Assembly (NCBI GenBank): GCA_947478685.1
Contig: CANJWO010000018.1
Coordinates: forward strand, 1-32,607
DNA from: Chlamydiota bacterium
GTDB lineage: Bacteria > Chlamydiota > Chlamydiia > Chlamydiales > 2-12-FULL-49-11
DNA: 32,607 nt
Reading direction: 5' to 3'
Positions 16,583 to 24,764 of the stretch are shown here, in pieces. The number at the start of each line of letters is the position of its first letter. Positions within the stretch are counted from its first letter, which is position 1. A program made the position numbers and the translations under genes. Under the pieces are notes generated by a model. That model was not told the origin of the DNA. It worked only from the letters and a program-made list of their open reading frames with translations, and did no database searches.

Positions 16583-18080
16583 TTTTTTCCTTCAGATATT
16601 CAATTTCTCCCTTCTTAAGAAGTGGAGATTTTTCTAGCAATTTTTTAGCTTCATCCATTGTAGGAGAATCAAAAAATATTACTAATTTCACAATATATCC
16701 CTCTTTTGACTTCTCAAGAGTAGGGTAAGACAAAAGCTCGTATTGAATCTCTTTTGGTCTTATTTCTTTTGTGATTTCTTTCAAACATTCACTCACTAAA
16801 AGAGGCTCTTTTAGAAAACCGCCCTCTTGCTTTTGCCCTCGAATTTTCTCTAGAAAAAGATCCATCTCTTTTTGAAATTGATTAGCTGAAAAAAAAGCTT
16901 TTTGAATCCCAGAATAAGACTTGGGCTTATCATAACCTAAAGTAGTAATGTAATTAAATCGTTCACGAATTAGAGCCTCTTTTTTAACAAAAAAGAGAGT
17001 CATCAATACAAAAGTTACTACGCTACAAATAATCGAAAGCCCGAGTAAAGCTCTGATTTTCCGTTTTATTTTTGCAATTTGCTTGCTTGGGGCAAACTCT
17101 CCAATTCGAAATTGAATCTTGTTTTTATCCGCTCGAGATGAGTCTAAAGCTAATCCTATTTCAATTGCATAAGACTTTAACTGCTGCCGATCAAATTCTA
17201 AATGGGGGGAGATATCAATAGATTTAGTGGAAACCTCAGACATATTATTTGTCATATCTTCTGAAATAGCACTATATCCTAAATGGACGAGGTCCAAATG
17301 ACTGAGAGTCTCTTTCTTTTTAATATACTCAAATGATCTCGCTAGCCCCTTCCGAAGCTTTAAAAATACATCTTTAACTTGCCCTTCACATAGCTCTTTT
17401 TTAAAGTACTTAACAATTTCCTTCTTTAGGAAAGTAAAATCGATCTCAGCTACATCTGGATAGTCTTCTTTTGCTGCATCAATAAGCATTCTAAACCCAA
17501 CTTCAATGACTAAGCTGTGTTTAGTCTCCTCCCCATCTACATATATTAAGTAAGATTTCTCCCAGCCAAAATACAAAAGGGTAACTGTTTGCCTCTCTTT
17601 TACAAAATAGCTTTTAAATCGAGAAAGAGCCTTAGAGACAGTTGATACTGTATCAGAATCAAAACCTAATGTTTTAATATCCTGTAAATGAGATTGTAAT
17701 GTTTCATTAAAAAATGTATAAAGGGTTACGTTACTCTCTTTTTTACCTCTCTTAATCTGCGCAATTGTAATGACATGTTCTTCAGAAAAAGGCAAAAGTT
17801 TCTCCATTTGAAATGGCAAAGCTTTCATTACTGAGCTCTTACTTGTAAAAGGGAACGAGATGTTTTTTACAAACACCTCTTCAGGAGTCAAAGCAGAGAT
17901 TGTTTCAATATCCTCCTGCTTATACTTAGTTTCTTTTAAAATCTTTCTTTTAAGCTGGTTAAGATCTAAAATATCTTTTTTATACTCTTGTAGAAAAATA
18001 ATTCTAGATTTTTTTCCAGAACATTTTAAAAGAGCAACTTTAAAGTAGTCTCCATCTGGGTGAATTCCAAGAACATACAT
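16542..18080 (-). CDS. GspL-like / PilM-PilN fusion membrane protein
   Basis: The 512-aa protein has an N-terminal region (1-315) with the look of the PilM/GspL actin-like fold: VLGIHPDGDYFKVALLK near the start, FPFTSKSSVMKALPFQMEKLLPF (compare FPxxxxxEIxxAIxxExxxxLPF), and YAIEIGLAL at 304-312. It continues as PilN does: IQFRIGEFAPSKQ, a membrane segment at about 344-364, then a periplasmic part with coil and an alpha/beta end. In GspL these parts are also one chain. In T2SS, GspL links the ATPase GspE to the membrane platform. Chlamydiae have gspDEFG, but GspL and GspM have not been clearly assigned as far as I know. No good Shine-Dalgarno precedes the ATG. First gene of the leftward operon, divergent from yggT. 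Confidence 0.7.
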   Translation of the reverse strand: MYVLGIHPDGDYFKVALLKCSGKKSRIIFLQEYKKDILDLNQLKRKILKETKYKQEDIETISALTPEEVFVKNISFPFTSKSSVMKALPFQMEKLLPFSEEHVITIAQIKRGKKESNVTLYTFFNETLQSHLQDIKTLGFDSDTVSTVSKALSRFKSYFVKERQTVTLLYFGWEKSYLIYVDGEETKHSLVIEVGFRMLIDAAKEDYPDVAEIDFTFLKKEIVKYFKKELCEGQVKDVFLKLRKGLARSFEYIKKKETLSHLDLVHLGYSAISEDMTNNMSEVSTKSIDISPHLEFDRQQLKSYAIEIGLALDSSRADKNKIQFRIGEFAPSKQIAKIKRKIRALLGLSIICSVVTFVLMTLFFVKKEALIRERFNYITTLGYDKPKSYSGIQKAFFSANQFQKEMDLFLEKIRGQKQEGGFLKEPLLVSECLKEITKEIRPKEIQYELLSYPTLEKSKEGYIVKLVIFFDSPTMDEAKKLLEKSPLLKKGEIEYLKEKNGNQMVFVFKQER

Positions 18081-18157
18081 AAAAAATAGGGACCTTGTGA
18101 TAAAACAAGTGGATTTTAATCGATGACGAAAAAGTTTGCTATGATTAAAATTAGTGC

Positions 18158-18412
18158 ATGATGTACATAAAACACCTTATTCACTTATTGTTCGGCCTAT
18201 ACACCGCAATGCTATTCGTAAGAATCGCACTCTCTTGGTTCCCCTCTCTATATCGCTATCGAATTACCCATTTCATCCTCTTTTACACAGACCCCTATCT
18301 AAATATTTTTAGAAAACTAATCCCCCCTATCGGTGGAATGCTCGATCTAAGCCCCCTCCTTGGCTTCTTCTGCCTCCGCCTCCTCGAATCCTTCGTCATG
18401 CGCTTCCTCTAA
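18158..18412 (+). CDS. YggT-family membrane protein
   Basis: This 84-aa protein has two hydrophobic segments separated by the YggT signature around WFPSLYRYRITHFILFYTDP and FRKLIPPIGGMLDLSPLLGF. YggT/YlmG proteins are small inner-membrane proteins linked to division and cell shape in some lineages, without a defined activity. ATG codons at 18158 and 18161 are both possible. It stands alone, divergent from the GspL-like gene and convergent with a MOMP-like gene. Confidence 0.88.
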   Translation: MMYIKHLIHLLFGLYTAMLFVRIALSWFPSLYRYRITHFILFYTDPYLNIFRKLIPPIGGMLDLSPLLGFFCLRLLESFVMRFL

Positions 18413-18426
18413 TTAAAAAAAAATTT

Positions 18427-19458
18427 TTAGAAAGAAAGTTTTGCTTTTAGGGTGAAGCCTTGGAAGCCGAGGTCTTTGCCGATTGGTTCAAATCGGGGTG
18501 AAGAGGACTGGCTGACACTGAACATTTGGTCTTGATTGAAGTAATAATTGAGGTCGTAGAGGAGCTCAAGAGCTAGAAATATCCTATCTGAAAAGAGGTA
18601 ATTAGCAATGCCGAGACCAATATTGAAATCGATTATTGGCGAAAGATAATGAAGTTTTTCTTTCATATAAATCTCCGCTTCTGAGTAGACTGAATTTCCC
18701 TGCCGATATTGTAAAGCCCCTAAAAGGGCCCCTTTTAGGTAAAAAAAGTTGTAAAAGAGCCATTTTGTATCAAATCCTAATTCAGGCCCTATCCCCCACG
18801 AAGTGCTTTTATCATAAACCGTAAAGTCATCATCATAGCTGCTTGTTTGCTTTAACTTTAACCATGAAGTTTGAAGCCCCAAGGTGGTGGAAAATAAAAC
18901 AGTCTTGGGGAAGTTAATCGGTTTATCTAAATAGAATCTGAGTTCATTAAAGAGGATATTATATTTCGAAATTGCACTTGAAACACTTTCACCAATCAGA
19001 CCGACACCTTTTAAAGGGATCAATGCTCCGCTGGTTGAGACACTCTGACTATCTGAACCAGTCGACCTAAAATAGGTGTAGTTGGCTTCTAAAATCCAAT
19101 CAGTAGAGAATAGCCTCTTCCCTAATCCCAAAGTAAATCCAAAGCTCCAAGGAAATGAGATCCCCTTTGCTTTACCATTTATGGGTGAAGTAATCCCCGA
19201 ATTTTTGTTCGTATAGATATAATTTGTAGGTAGATTAAGTGCCTGCCACAGATTTACTGCAGCCTCAATTCGAAATGGATACTCTTCCTCTCTCTCCCAA
19301 TATTGTGACGTTCCAGGGAATGATCGGGACTTAAATCCAACCTCTTGCGCAGGCATTATCTTCTCTTTTCTAAAATCAATAAAATATAGAAGAGATCCAA
19401 TTAGACCCAAAAATAGAATGCAGGCCGCACTTAGCATAGCCACTTTATTATATCTCAT
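18427..19458 (-). CDS. MOMP-like / Lpg1974-type outer membrane beta-barrel protein
   Basis: ATG 19458 is preferred because AGGAG lies just upstream and gives an N-terminal hydrophobic segment (about 5-27). The rest (343 aa in total) is a series of amphipathic strands with aromatic girdles, TSWGIGPELGFDTKWLFYNFF as a family-like motif, and a C-terminal strand ending in LKAKLSF with the terminal Phe of outer membrane barrels. The SWGxGPxxGxxxxW motif is shared with the next gene, so both belong to the large pore-forming family common in environmental chlamydiae and Legionella. Unlike its neighbour it has no Cys-rich region. Confidence 0.8.
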   Translation of the reverse strand: MRYNKVAMLSAACILFLGLIGSLLYFIDFRKEKIMPAQEVGFKSRSFPGTSQYWEREEEYPFRIEAAVNLWQALNLPTNYIYTNKNSGITSPINGKAKGISFPWSFGFTLGLGKRLFSTDWILEANYTYFRSTGSDSQSVSTSGALIPLKGVGLIGESVSSAISKYNILFNELRFYLDKPINFPKTVLFSTTLGLQTSWLKLKQTSSYDDDFTVYDKSTSWGIGPELGFDTKWLFYNFFYLKGALLGALQYRQGNSVYSEAEIYMKEKLHYLSPIIDFNIGLGIANYLFSDRIFLALELLYDLNYYFNQDQMFSVSQSSSPRFEPIGKDLGFQGFTLKAKLSF

Positions 19459-19472
19459 TTCTCCTAAATAGC

Positions 19473-19500
19473 AAAAAGCGAGACAAATGTCTCGCTTTTT
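19473..19500 (-). terminator. Rho-independent terminator
   Basis: A 12-bp perfect stem (AAAAAGCGAGAC / GTCTCGCTTTTT) with a 4-nt loop follows the stop of the Cys-rich MOMP-like gene by ~32 bp on the minus strand, and the A/T flanks give a U-run in that direction. Because of its symmetry it could also act on the other strand. Confidence 0.85.
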
Positions 19501-19531
19501 TAACAAACTGATTAGTTTTGTTTAACTTAGA

Positions 19532-20620
19532 TTAGAAATCCCAACCTAACTCAATCATCATACCAATCATTCCAAATCCACCATTGTCTTCATAATTGAA
19601 TGTTGGAGCATCAACCTGGTTAACTACGTTGATATGTTGAAATTGATTCCAGTAGTAAGCTGCATCAGCACCAAGTCTAATTCTGATATTTTGTGAACTA
19701 TCAAACATACCTGAATTATATTGGAAACCAAACATTGCTCTAGCTGTTGGAGACATTACAATTTTATTCTGTTTAGCATATGTGTTGTACGTTGCTGAAT
19801 CATTAAAATTAGCATAGTCCTTCGCATTAGCTGCACCACATAGGATTGCAACTGTTGAGTCCCAATACATTCCAAAACCTTCGCCAAATCTCCACTCTGA
19901 ATTTACTCCAAAGTCAGGACCAACGCCCCAGAAACTTGTGTGTTGATTATGGTTTAGTATACCTACACCTGCATCACCACCTGTATATGCTTGCTCACCT
20001 TTGTAATAGATCCAAGCAGCTTTTAGACCAGCGTGTGGTTCAAAAGCTAGATAATGAGTGACTAAAGTGCCTCTATTTAAATCAATCTGTAAGTCATAGT
20101 AACTAACTTTAAGAGACTCAGCAACTTCTGTGAAAGAACCAGCATCTGTACCAGATAATATATTATCTGTCCAGATTCCCATTGGAACAACTGCTTCTGT
20201 ACCAGTACCTGTCCAAGAATTTTTACCTTTTCTGCTTACCCAATCAAATCTTGAGTTTACAAACCAGTGGTCATGCTCAAAATAGAAACCTAGTTCAGCA
20301 GTAACACCGCTAGCTACGTTAAATTTCGGTCTAAGCACTTTTACTGATTGTGGTAAAACAGGGGCAAAGGCATCAGTTGTATAAGCAAAGTCTGTTCCTG
20401 TAAGAACGAATTGCTCTAAAATGTAACCAACATCCATATGGACCATATATCCATTTTGAAGCAATGGATAGCTATAACACAAGTCTGTCACTACACATGG
20501 TGGCACGCACGGTGGACAAGGTTTGCAACACTGATTTGAATTTTGATCCGCAAACGCTGCAGACATTAAAACAACAGAAGCTGCAGACATCTGCATCAAA
20601 CTGTTAATGTATTTACTCAT
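19532..20620 (-). CDS. MOMP-like outer membrane protein with Cys-rich N-terminus
   Basis: The start is set at ATG 20620 with AGAGGT just upstream; the in-frame ATG at 20632 would put 4 residues before the signal peptide. The signal peptide (about 1-24) ends AFA before DQ. Just after it come seven Cys in ~22 residues (QCCKPCPPCVPPC ... DLC), then a barrel of ~310 residues with VGYILEQF and FWGVGPDFGVNSEWRFG motifs and a terminal aromatic (GWDF). In chlamydiae the outer membrane is stiffened by disulfide-linked proteins such as MOMP and OmcB, so this Cys cluster could crosslink it. A strong promoter and a strong terminator suggest high expression. Confidence 0.85.
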   Translation of the reverse strand: MSKYINSLMQMSAASVVLMSAAFADQNSNQCCKPCPPCVPPCVVTDLCYSYPLLQNGYMVHMDVGYILEQFVLTGTDFAYTTDAFAPVLPQSVKVLRPKFNVASGVTAELGFYFEHDHWFVNSRFDWVSRKGKNSWTGTGTEAVVPMGIWTDNILSGTDAGSFTEVAESLKVSYYDLQIDLNRGTLVTHYLAFEPHAGLKAAWIYYKGEQAYTGGDAGVGILNHNQHTSFWGVGPDFGVNSEWRFGEGFGMYWDSTVAILCGAANAKDYANFNDSATYNTYAKQNKIVMSPTARAMFGFQYNSGMFDSSQNIRIRLGADAAYYWNQFQHINVVNQVDAPTFNYEDNGGFGMIGMMIELGWDF

Positions 20621-20648
20621 AGTACCTCTCATAGGTTGTTTAGAATGT

Positions 20649-20677
20649 ATCTTATCTTCCTATAAAATAATTTTCAA
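20649..20677 (-). promoter_or_regulatory. Sigma70-type promoter of the Cys-rich MOMP-like gene
   Basis: On the minus strand TTGAAA (20677-20672), a 17-bp spacer and TAAGAT (20654-20649) lie 28 bp before the ATG. The rest of the 20633-20824 gap is AT-rich with homopolymer runs and nothing else I can identify. Confidence 0.7.
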
Positions 20678-20824
20678 TATTATTAAAACACTTTTTTCAT
20701 AAATGCCTAAATTTAATGGTAAAATAGATGAAAATTCTCTTAAATTTTGTTCAAATTTCCTCAATGAAAACACCTATTTTTATCGATTTATAAAAAAAAA
20801 TCAGAAAAAAAATCAATTTTCCCC

Positions 20825-21757
20825 TTATTTTTGCAATTTACAAAAATAAAGAGCGCCAAAAAGTGTTGAATAAGGATCTAAAATAACGTGAACGGGGATT
20901 TTTTTTAGTAGACTTCCAAATCTTCCTTTATCTAGAAATCCAACCATAAAATCTCCCTCTTTTAGAACCTCTAAAATTTTTGGAGGTATTCCACCACCGA
21001 TATAAATACCGCCGATTGCGTATCCTTTTAGTGCAAGATTTCCTGCTTCTGCCCCAAGAATTTCACAAAACCATTTAAGTGCACATTTGGCTTTAGTTGG
21101 ATTTTTTATGCTAAGCGCTTCTTTTGTAATATCTTCAGGGTTCCTTTTCTCACCTTCTGCTATAAATGAGTAAAGACCAGAAAGTCCTTCACCTGATAAA
21201 ATGCGTTCATACGATACATGAGAAAATTTTTCTCTTAAATATCGATAGAGTTCAATTTCCCTCTCATTTCTTGGTGCAAAGTCTGTATGCCCCCCTTCAG
21301 ATGAAATAGGAATATGTTTTGTCCCATCATATATAATTAATGCTTCTCCAAGTCCTGTCCCTGGAGAAATTAATGCCTTGTTTTCGCAGAGAGATAATTC
21401 TCCCTGATTAATCGTATATAGTTTCTCATTAGGGATTTTGTTTATTCCGTATGCGCTAGCGGTTAAGTCGTTTAACAAAAATACATTCGGGATATTAAAC
21501 TGTTTAGAAATTTTTGTGCTCTCAATTGTCCAAGGGAGATTTGTTGTGTGACAGACGCCATTTTTAATTGGACCGGCTATACCAAAACAGGCAATATCGA
21601 TCCGTTCATTCCCAAGAAACTTACTAATAATCGCTTCCAAAGAATCATAATCTTTACTTGGAAATCTTTCCATTCTATCAAAAAGAATTCCATCAGAGAC
21701 AAGAGCAAGCTCCGTCTTTGTTCCCCCAATATCGCCTACCAAAATTCTTCTCTGCAT
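20825..21757 (-). CDS. glk: Glucokinase (Glk family)
   Basis: The enzyme phosphorylates glucose to glucose-6-phosphate with ATP. Motifs: the phosphate-binding loop LVGDIGGTKTELAL at the N-terminus, CFGIAGPI, LLNDLTASAYG containing the catalytic Asp, SPGTGLGEALI (adenosine motif), EGGHTDFAP, and GGIYIGGGIPPKI near the C-terminus. The length from ATG 21757 is 310 aa, normal for the non-ROK glucokinases; ATG 21772 is also possible, but a TATAAT sits directly against it. Many Chlamydiaceae take up glucose-6-phosphate from the host and lack a hexokinase, while environmental chlamydiae encode a glucokinase, which fits here. Divergent from recA. Confidence 0.93.
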   Translation of the reverse strand: MQRRILVGDIGGTKTELALVSDGILFDRMERFPSKDYDSLEAIISKFLGNERIDIACFGIAGPIKNGVCHTTNLPWTIESTKISKQFNIPNVFLLNDLTASAYGINKIPNEKLYTINQGELSLCENKALISPGTGLGEALIIYDGTKHIPISSEGGHTDFAPRNEREIELYRYLREKFSHVSYERILSGEGLSGLYSFIAEGEKRNPEDITKEALSIKNPTKAKCALKWFCEILGAEAGNLALKGYAIGGIYIGGGIPPKILEVLKEGDFMVGFLDKGRFGSLLKKIPVHVILDPYSTLFGALYFCKLQK

Positions 21758-21758
21758 A

Positions 21759-21787
21759 TTGTTTGACTTCATATTATATGCTATAAT
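21759..21787 (+). promoter_or_regulatory. recA promoter
   Basis: TTGTTT (21759-21764), a 17-bp spacer and TATAAT (21782-21787) lie 26 bp before the recA ATG, with GGAGG between. A TATAAT on the opposite strand (21778-21773) may serve glk, making this a tight divergent promoter. I see no LexA-type operator. Confidence 0.65.
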
Positions 21788-21813
21788 TTTTTGATACACC
21801 TTTGGAGGTTTTG

Positions 21814-22881
21814 ATGTTATCTGCAGAAGAAATTGGAAAAAAGAAAGCTTTAGAGCTAGCGCTTGCACAAATACAAAAACAATTCGGAGAGGGGGCAATT
21901 ATGTCACTTGGAAAGCACTCCCTTTCAAATACTATTCAAGTTATCCCCACCGGATCTATTTCCTTAGATATGGCTCTCGGAATTGGCGGCGTCCCTAGAG
22001 GAAGAATTGTAGAATTATACGGACCTGAATCTTCAGGTAAATCAACTCTTGCTATGCATGTAGTGGCAAACTGTCAAAAAAACGGTGGCATTGCAGCCTA
22101 TATTGATGCAGAACACGCAGTTGATCCTGGTTACGCAGCAAAAATAGGGGTTAATCTAAATGATCTACTTATTTCACAACCAGATTCAGGTGAAGAGGCA
22201 TTAAATATTGCAGAAATGCTTGCTAGATCAAATGCTGTTGATGTAATTGTTATCGACTCTGTCGCAGCTTTAGTGCCAAAAAGTGAACTTGAGGGAGAGA
22301 TTGGCGATACCCATATTGGACTACAAGCAAGACTTATGTCTCAAGCTTTAAGAAAATTAACAGCTACCCTTTCGAAAAGCAATACATGCGCTATCTTCAT
22401 TAACCAAATCCGGGAAAAAATTGGGGTTATGTTTGGAAATCCTGAAACAACAACTGGCGGTAGAGCTCTTAAATTTTATGCCTCTATTAGAATTGAGATA
22501 CGTAGGACAGGTGGCTTAAAAACCCCCGACGGCGTTGAATTTGGAAACCGAGTGAAAGTTAAAGTTGTAAAAAATAAAATGGCCCCCCCTTTTAAATCTG
22601 CTGAATTTGATATTATCTTTAATGAGGGCATTTCTAAAACTGGAGACCTTATTGACTTTGGTGTCGATATGAATGTAATCGAAAGAAAAGGACCATGGCT
22701 CAACTATAAAGGCCATAAATTTCAAGGTAGAGAGAGTGCTAGGACGGAGTTAAAGCAAAATCCTATCCTTTTAGAGGAACTTGAAGGTGTGATTATGAAA
22801 GCTTATAGGGAAAAGTTTGACATCCAATCCACTGAAGTCAAACCCCTTGTGCAAGCTCCGTTAGCAAAGAGTGGAGTTTAA
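21814..22881 (+). CDS. recA: Recombinase RecA
   Basis: RecA catalyses strand exchange in recombinational repair. The 355-aa product has Walker [10 protein letters not shown] (70-78), the [10 protein letters not shown] segment, [15 protein letters not shown] (Walker B), L1/L2 DNA-binding loops around [15 protein letters not shown] and [20 protein letters not shown], and a short C-terminus. ATG 21814 is chosen because GGAGG lies 5 bp before it; the upstream in-frame TTG at 21802 has no such site. The 3' end overlaps the convergent prenyl synthase gene by 44 bp. Confidence 0.98.
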   Translation: MLSAEEIGKKKALELALAQIQKQFGEGAIMSLGKHSLSNTIQVIPTGSISLDMALGIGGVPRGRIVELYGPESSGKSTLAMHVVANCQKNGGIAAYIDAEHAVDPGYAAKIGVNLNDLLISQPDSGEEALNIAEMLARSNAVDVIVIDSVAALVPKSELEGEIGDTHIGLQARLMSQALRKLTATLSKSNTCAIFINQIREKIGVMFGNPETTTGGRALKFYASIRIEIRRTGGLKTPDGVEFGNRVKVKVVKNKMAPPFKSAEFDIIFNEGISKTGDLIDFGVDMNVIERKGPWLNYKGHKFQGRESARTELKQNPILLEELEGVIMKAYREKFDIQSTEVKPLVQAPLAKSGV

Positions 22882-23689
22882 GTTGATTTATAGGGAGGTC
22901 TTTAAGAAGGCTGAAACACTTGCTTATTTCAAGGTGGAACCGCTCTCTTGCAAGATCTCTCCCTACAAAAAGGGCGAAATTCAGACTCTCCTTTGAGTCA
23001 TCTTTTGAATCATCTTGTGAAACATCCTTAAGATCGTCTCTTACTTGAAAGGCAAAACCAAAATGCCTAGCTAATTTTTTTACTTGATCAAGTTTAGAAA
23101 ACTCGCCCCCTCCAAAGACCCAACCTAAAACAAAAGAACCCTCAAAGAGAGTACCTGTTTTTAAATAAATAACCCTTTCTAAAAGCTCTTCAGTAAGTTT
23201 CTCTTCTGTTGCTCCAAAAAGATCGTAGTACTGCCCTAAAACAGCCCCTTTTATCCCAGCAGAGTGACTAGCCTGTTCAAGTGCGATTGTAACAGCCTCA
23301 AAAGCTTTTTCAGAAAACCCTGTGCCTGCACCTGCCATTTTCCTACCATTCTCCTCTATTTTTTTGAATGCCTCTGATATCAAAGCATAACTTGCTAGAA
23401 GAGCAACGGTCTCTCCATAAACCTCATGAACAGCCTTTTTTCCCCTCCTTAAAACATCATTATCCATACAAGGGAGATCATCTGCTATTAATGAGGCTGT
23501 ATGAAAAAACTCAACAGCAAGCGCTGCATCCATTACCGGAAGATTAAAACCTAAAGCCTCGCCAATATAATGGACGATCAGCGGCCGAATCCTTTTTCCG
23601 CCACTTAAAAGGGCATATGAAATAGCTTGTGAAAGTTTATTTGTCTCAGGAAAGGTCTCACGTATTGACTTCTCTATTTCTAATTTCAC
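22838..23689 (-). CDS. Polyprenyl (farnesyl/geranylgeranyl) diphosphate synthase
   Basis: The enzyme condenses IPP with allylic diphosphates to make C15-C20 prenyl chains, precursors for undecaprenyl carrier and quinones. Motifs: [10 protein letters not shown], first Asp-rich [31 protein letters not shown], and second Asp-rich [13 protein letters not shown]. The start is GTG 23689: it overlaps the stop of the GlmU-like gene as GTGA, has an AAAAGGGGTGA site just upstream, and gives a normal 283-aa length. Product chain length cannot be fixed from sequence; FPP or GGPP synthase (ispA-type) is likeliest. Confidence 0.92.
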   Translation of the reverse strand: MKLEIEKSIRETFPETNKLSQAISYALLSGGKRIRPLIVHYIGEALGFNLPVMDAALAVEFFHTASLIADDLPCMDNDVLRRGKKAVHEVYGETVALLASYALISEAFKKIEENGRKMAGAGTGFSEKAFEAVTIALEQASHSAGIKGAVLGQYYDLFGATEEKLTEELLERVIYLKTGTLFEGSFVLGWVFGGGEFSKLDQVKKLARHFGFAFQVRDDLKDVSQDDSKDDSKESLNFALFVGRDLARERFHLEISKCFSLLKDLPINQLKLHSLLTELAQGV

Positions 23690-24312
23690 TGAATCACCCC
23701 TTTTACTGAAATACAAGGCGCAACGACAGCTCCAGGAAGGAGAATTGTCCCGGGATTTAATACAGCATTGCAACCGACTAAAGAACCGTGACCAATTAAT
23801 GCCCCAAATTTTTTACGACCTGTATAAATTCGCTTTCCATTGGAGAGTATTGTTATTTCCTTCCCATCCAGCCTTAGATTCGCGCATTTACTTCCGGCGC
23901 CTAAGTTTACACCTTCTCCGATTACAGAGTCTCCTACGTAGTTAAAATGGGGTAATTTTGCACCATCTAAAATAAGACTCCTGTTTATTTCTGTTGCATG
24001 TCCTATAACACACTCGTTACTGATAACACTTCCTTTCCGTATATAGGCACCATGTCTTATCTCACACCCATCACCAATATAGCATGGTCCTTCTAAATAA
24101 GAACCCTCTTCAATAATACAACCTCTTCCAATTGATATTTTACTTTCATTTTGCAAGAATACCCCTTTTTTTAAAGGGCTTTTCCTTTCAAAAGAGGTTG
24201 TTTTTAATATTTCAACGATTGCATCTAGTAACAACCAACCCTCTTGATCGTGATGGAAAAAAGGGGCTAAACTAGAGTTAGAGAGCTTAAATAAATTTAT
24301 AGCAAGAAACAT
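23686..24312 (-). CDS. GlmU-like left-handed beta-helix (hexapeptide) protein
   Basis: The ~208-aa product has an N-terminal helical region (1 to ~55) and then hexapeptide repeats of a left-handed beta-helix (IGRGCIIEEGSYLEGPCYIGDGCEIRH-type). Its KLPHFNYVGDSVIGEGVNLGAGS stretch closely matches the GlmU acetyltransferase domain (KxxHxxYxGDxxxGxxxNxGAG), with the active-site His kept. The GlmU uridyltransferase domain is absent and the following TxNYDG-type motif is changed to CANLRLDGKE, so the substrate is uncertain. Chlamydiae have a gene of this kind next to the prenyl synthase. ATG 24312 or GTG 24327 could start it; neither has a strong site. The 4-bp overlap suggests co-expression with the prenyl synthase. 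Confidence 0.85.
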   Translation of the reverse strand: MFLAINLFKLSNSSLAPFFHHDQEGWLLLDAIVEILKTTSFERKSPLKKGVFLQNESKISIGRGCIIEEGSYLEGPCYIGDGCEIRHGAYIRKGSVISNECVIGHATEINRSLILDGAKLPHFNYVGDSVIGEGVNLGAGSKCANLRLDGKEITILSNGKRIYTGRKKFGALIGHGSLVGCNAVLNPGTILLPGAVVAPCISVKGVIQ

Positions 24313-24536
24313 ATCAACAATATCCACAGCTTAAAAATATAGAGTATAATAGAATTTATAATTTTCTTCTTCTTCATACGTTGTGGATTTGTTCATAACA
24401 CATTTTTTCTCGAGAGAACAGCTTTGTTTACAACTTGTCGAAACCTTGTTCAAAACACCCCTACTTATCAACATTCTCAAGTTGTGAACATCGGAACAAA
24501 CAATCTATGAACAATTTAATTAAATATTTTTATCAC
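24311..24536. other. AT-rich region with DnaA-box-like words (origin candidate)
   Basis: Words close to TTATCCACA cluster here: ATATCAACA (24311-24319), ATATCCACA (24320-24328), TGTGGATTT (24382-24390), TTATGAACA on the minus strand (24398-24390), TTGTTTACA (24424-24432), TTATCAACA (24465-24473) and TTGTGAACA (24482-24490). An AT-only stretch follows around 24513-24532. Genes to the left (GlmU-like, prenyl synthase) run left and genes to the right (ung, MFS) run right. This could be a replication origin or another DnaA-binding site. Only two words match the consensus at 8 of 9 positions, so the call is tentative. Confidence 0.4.
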
Positions 24537-24640
24537 GGAAATCACAGAGGACACAGAGGCGCTGCGCGCCAAGAAAGCTTTATTTTTTCTCTGCGGCCTC
24601 TATGGTGAATTTTTTTTTGTAGAAGATAGAATTCAGGATG
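24537..24640. repeat. Dispersed palindromic repeat, copy 2 (complete)
   Basis: The left arm CACAGAGGACACAGAG, the block GCGCTGCGCGCC, an A-to-T-rich centre, and the right arm CTCTGCGGCCTCTATGGTGAA with a T-run make an imperfect long palindrome. It matches 141-222 block by block. It ends next to the tRNA-Pro gene. Confidence 0.7.
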
Positions 24641-24707
24641 AGAGGATTCGAACCTCCGACCTCAAGCCCCCCAGGCTTGCACGCTAACCGGGCTGCGCTA
24701 CACCCTG
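24633..24707 (-). tRNA. tRNA-Pro (anticodon GGG)
   Basis: On the minus strand a full cloverleaf can be drawn: 7-bp acceptor stem CAGGGTG/CATCCTG (one G-T pair), D arm, anticodon stem CAAGC/GCTTG around loop CTGGGGG giving anticodon GGG, and T arm GGAGGTTCGAATCCTCT-like. The discriminator is A and CCA is not encoded. It reads codons CCC and CCU. Confidence 0.95.
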
Positions 24708-24764
24708 AAATAAATGTGAAGAAATGTTATGATGAGTAAACGAAAAAGTCAAGGGGCGGTTTTA

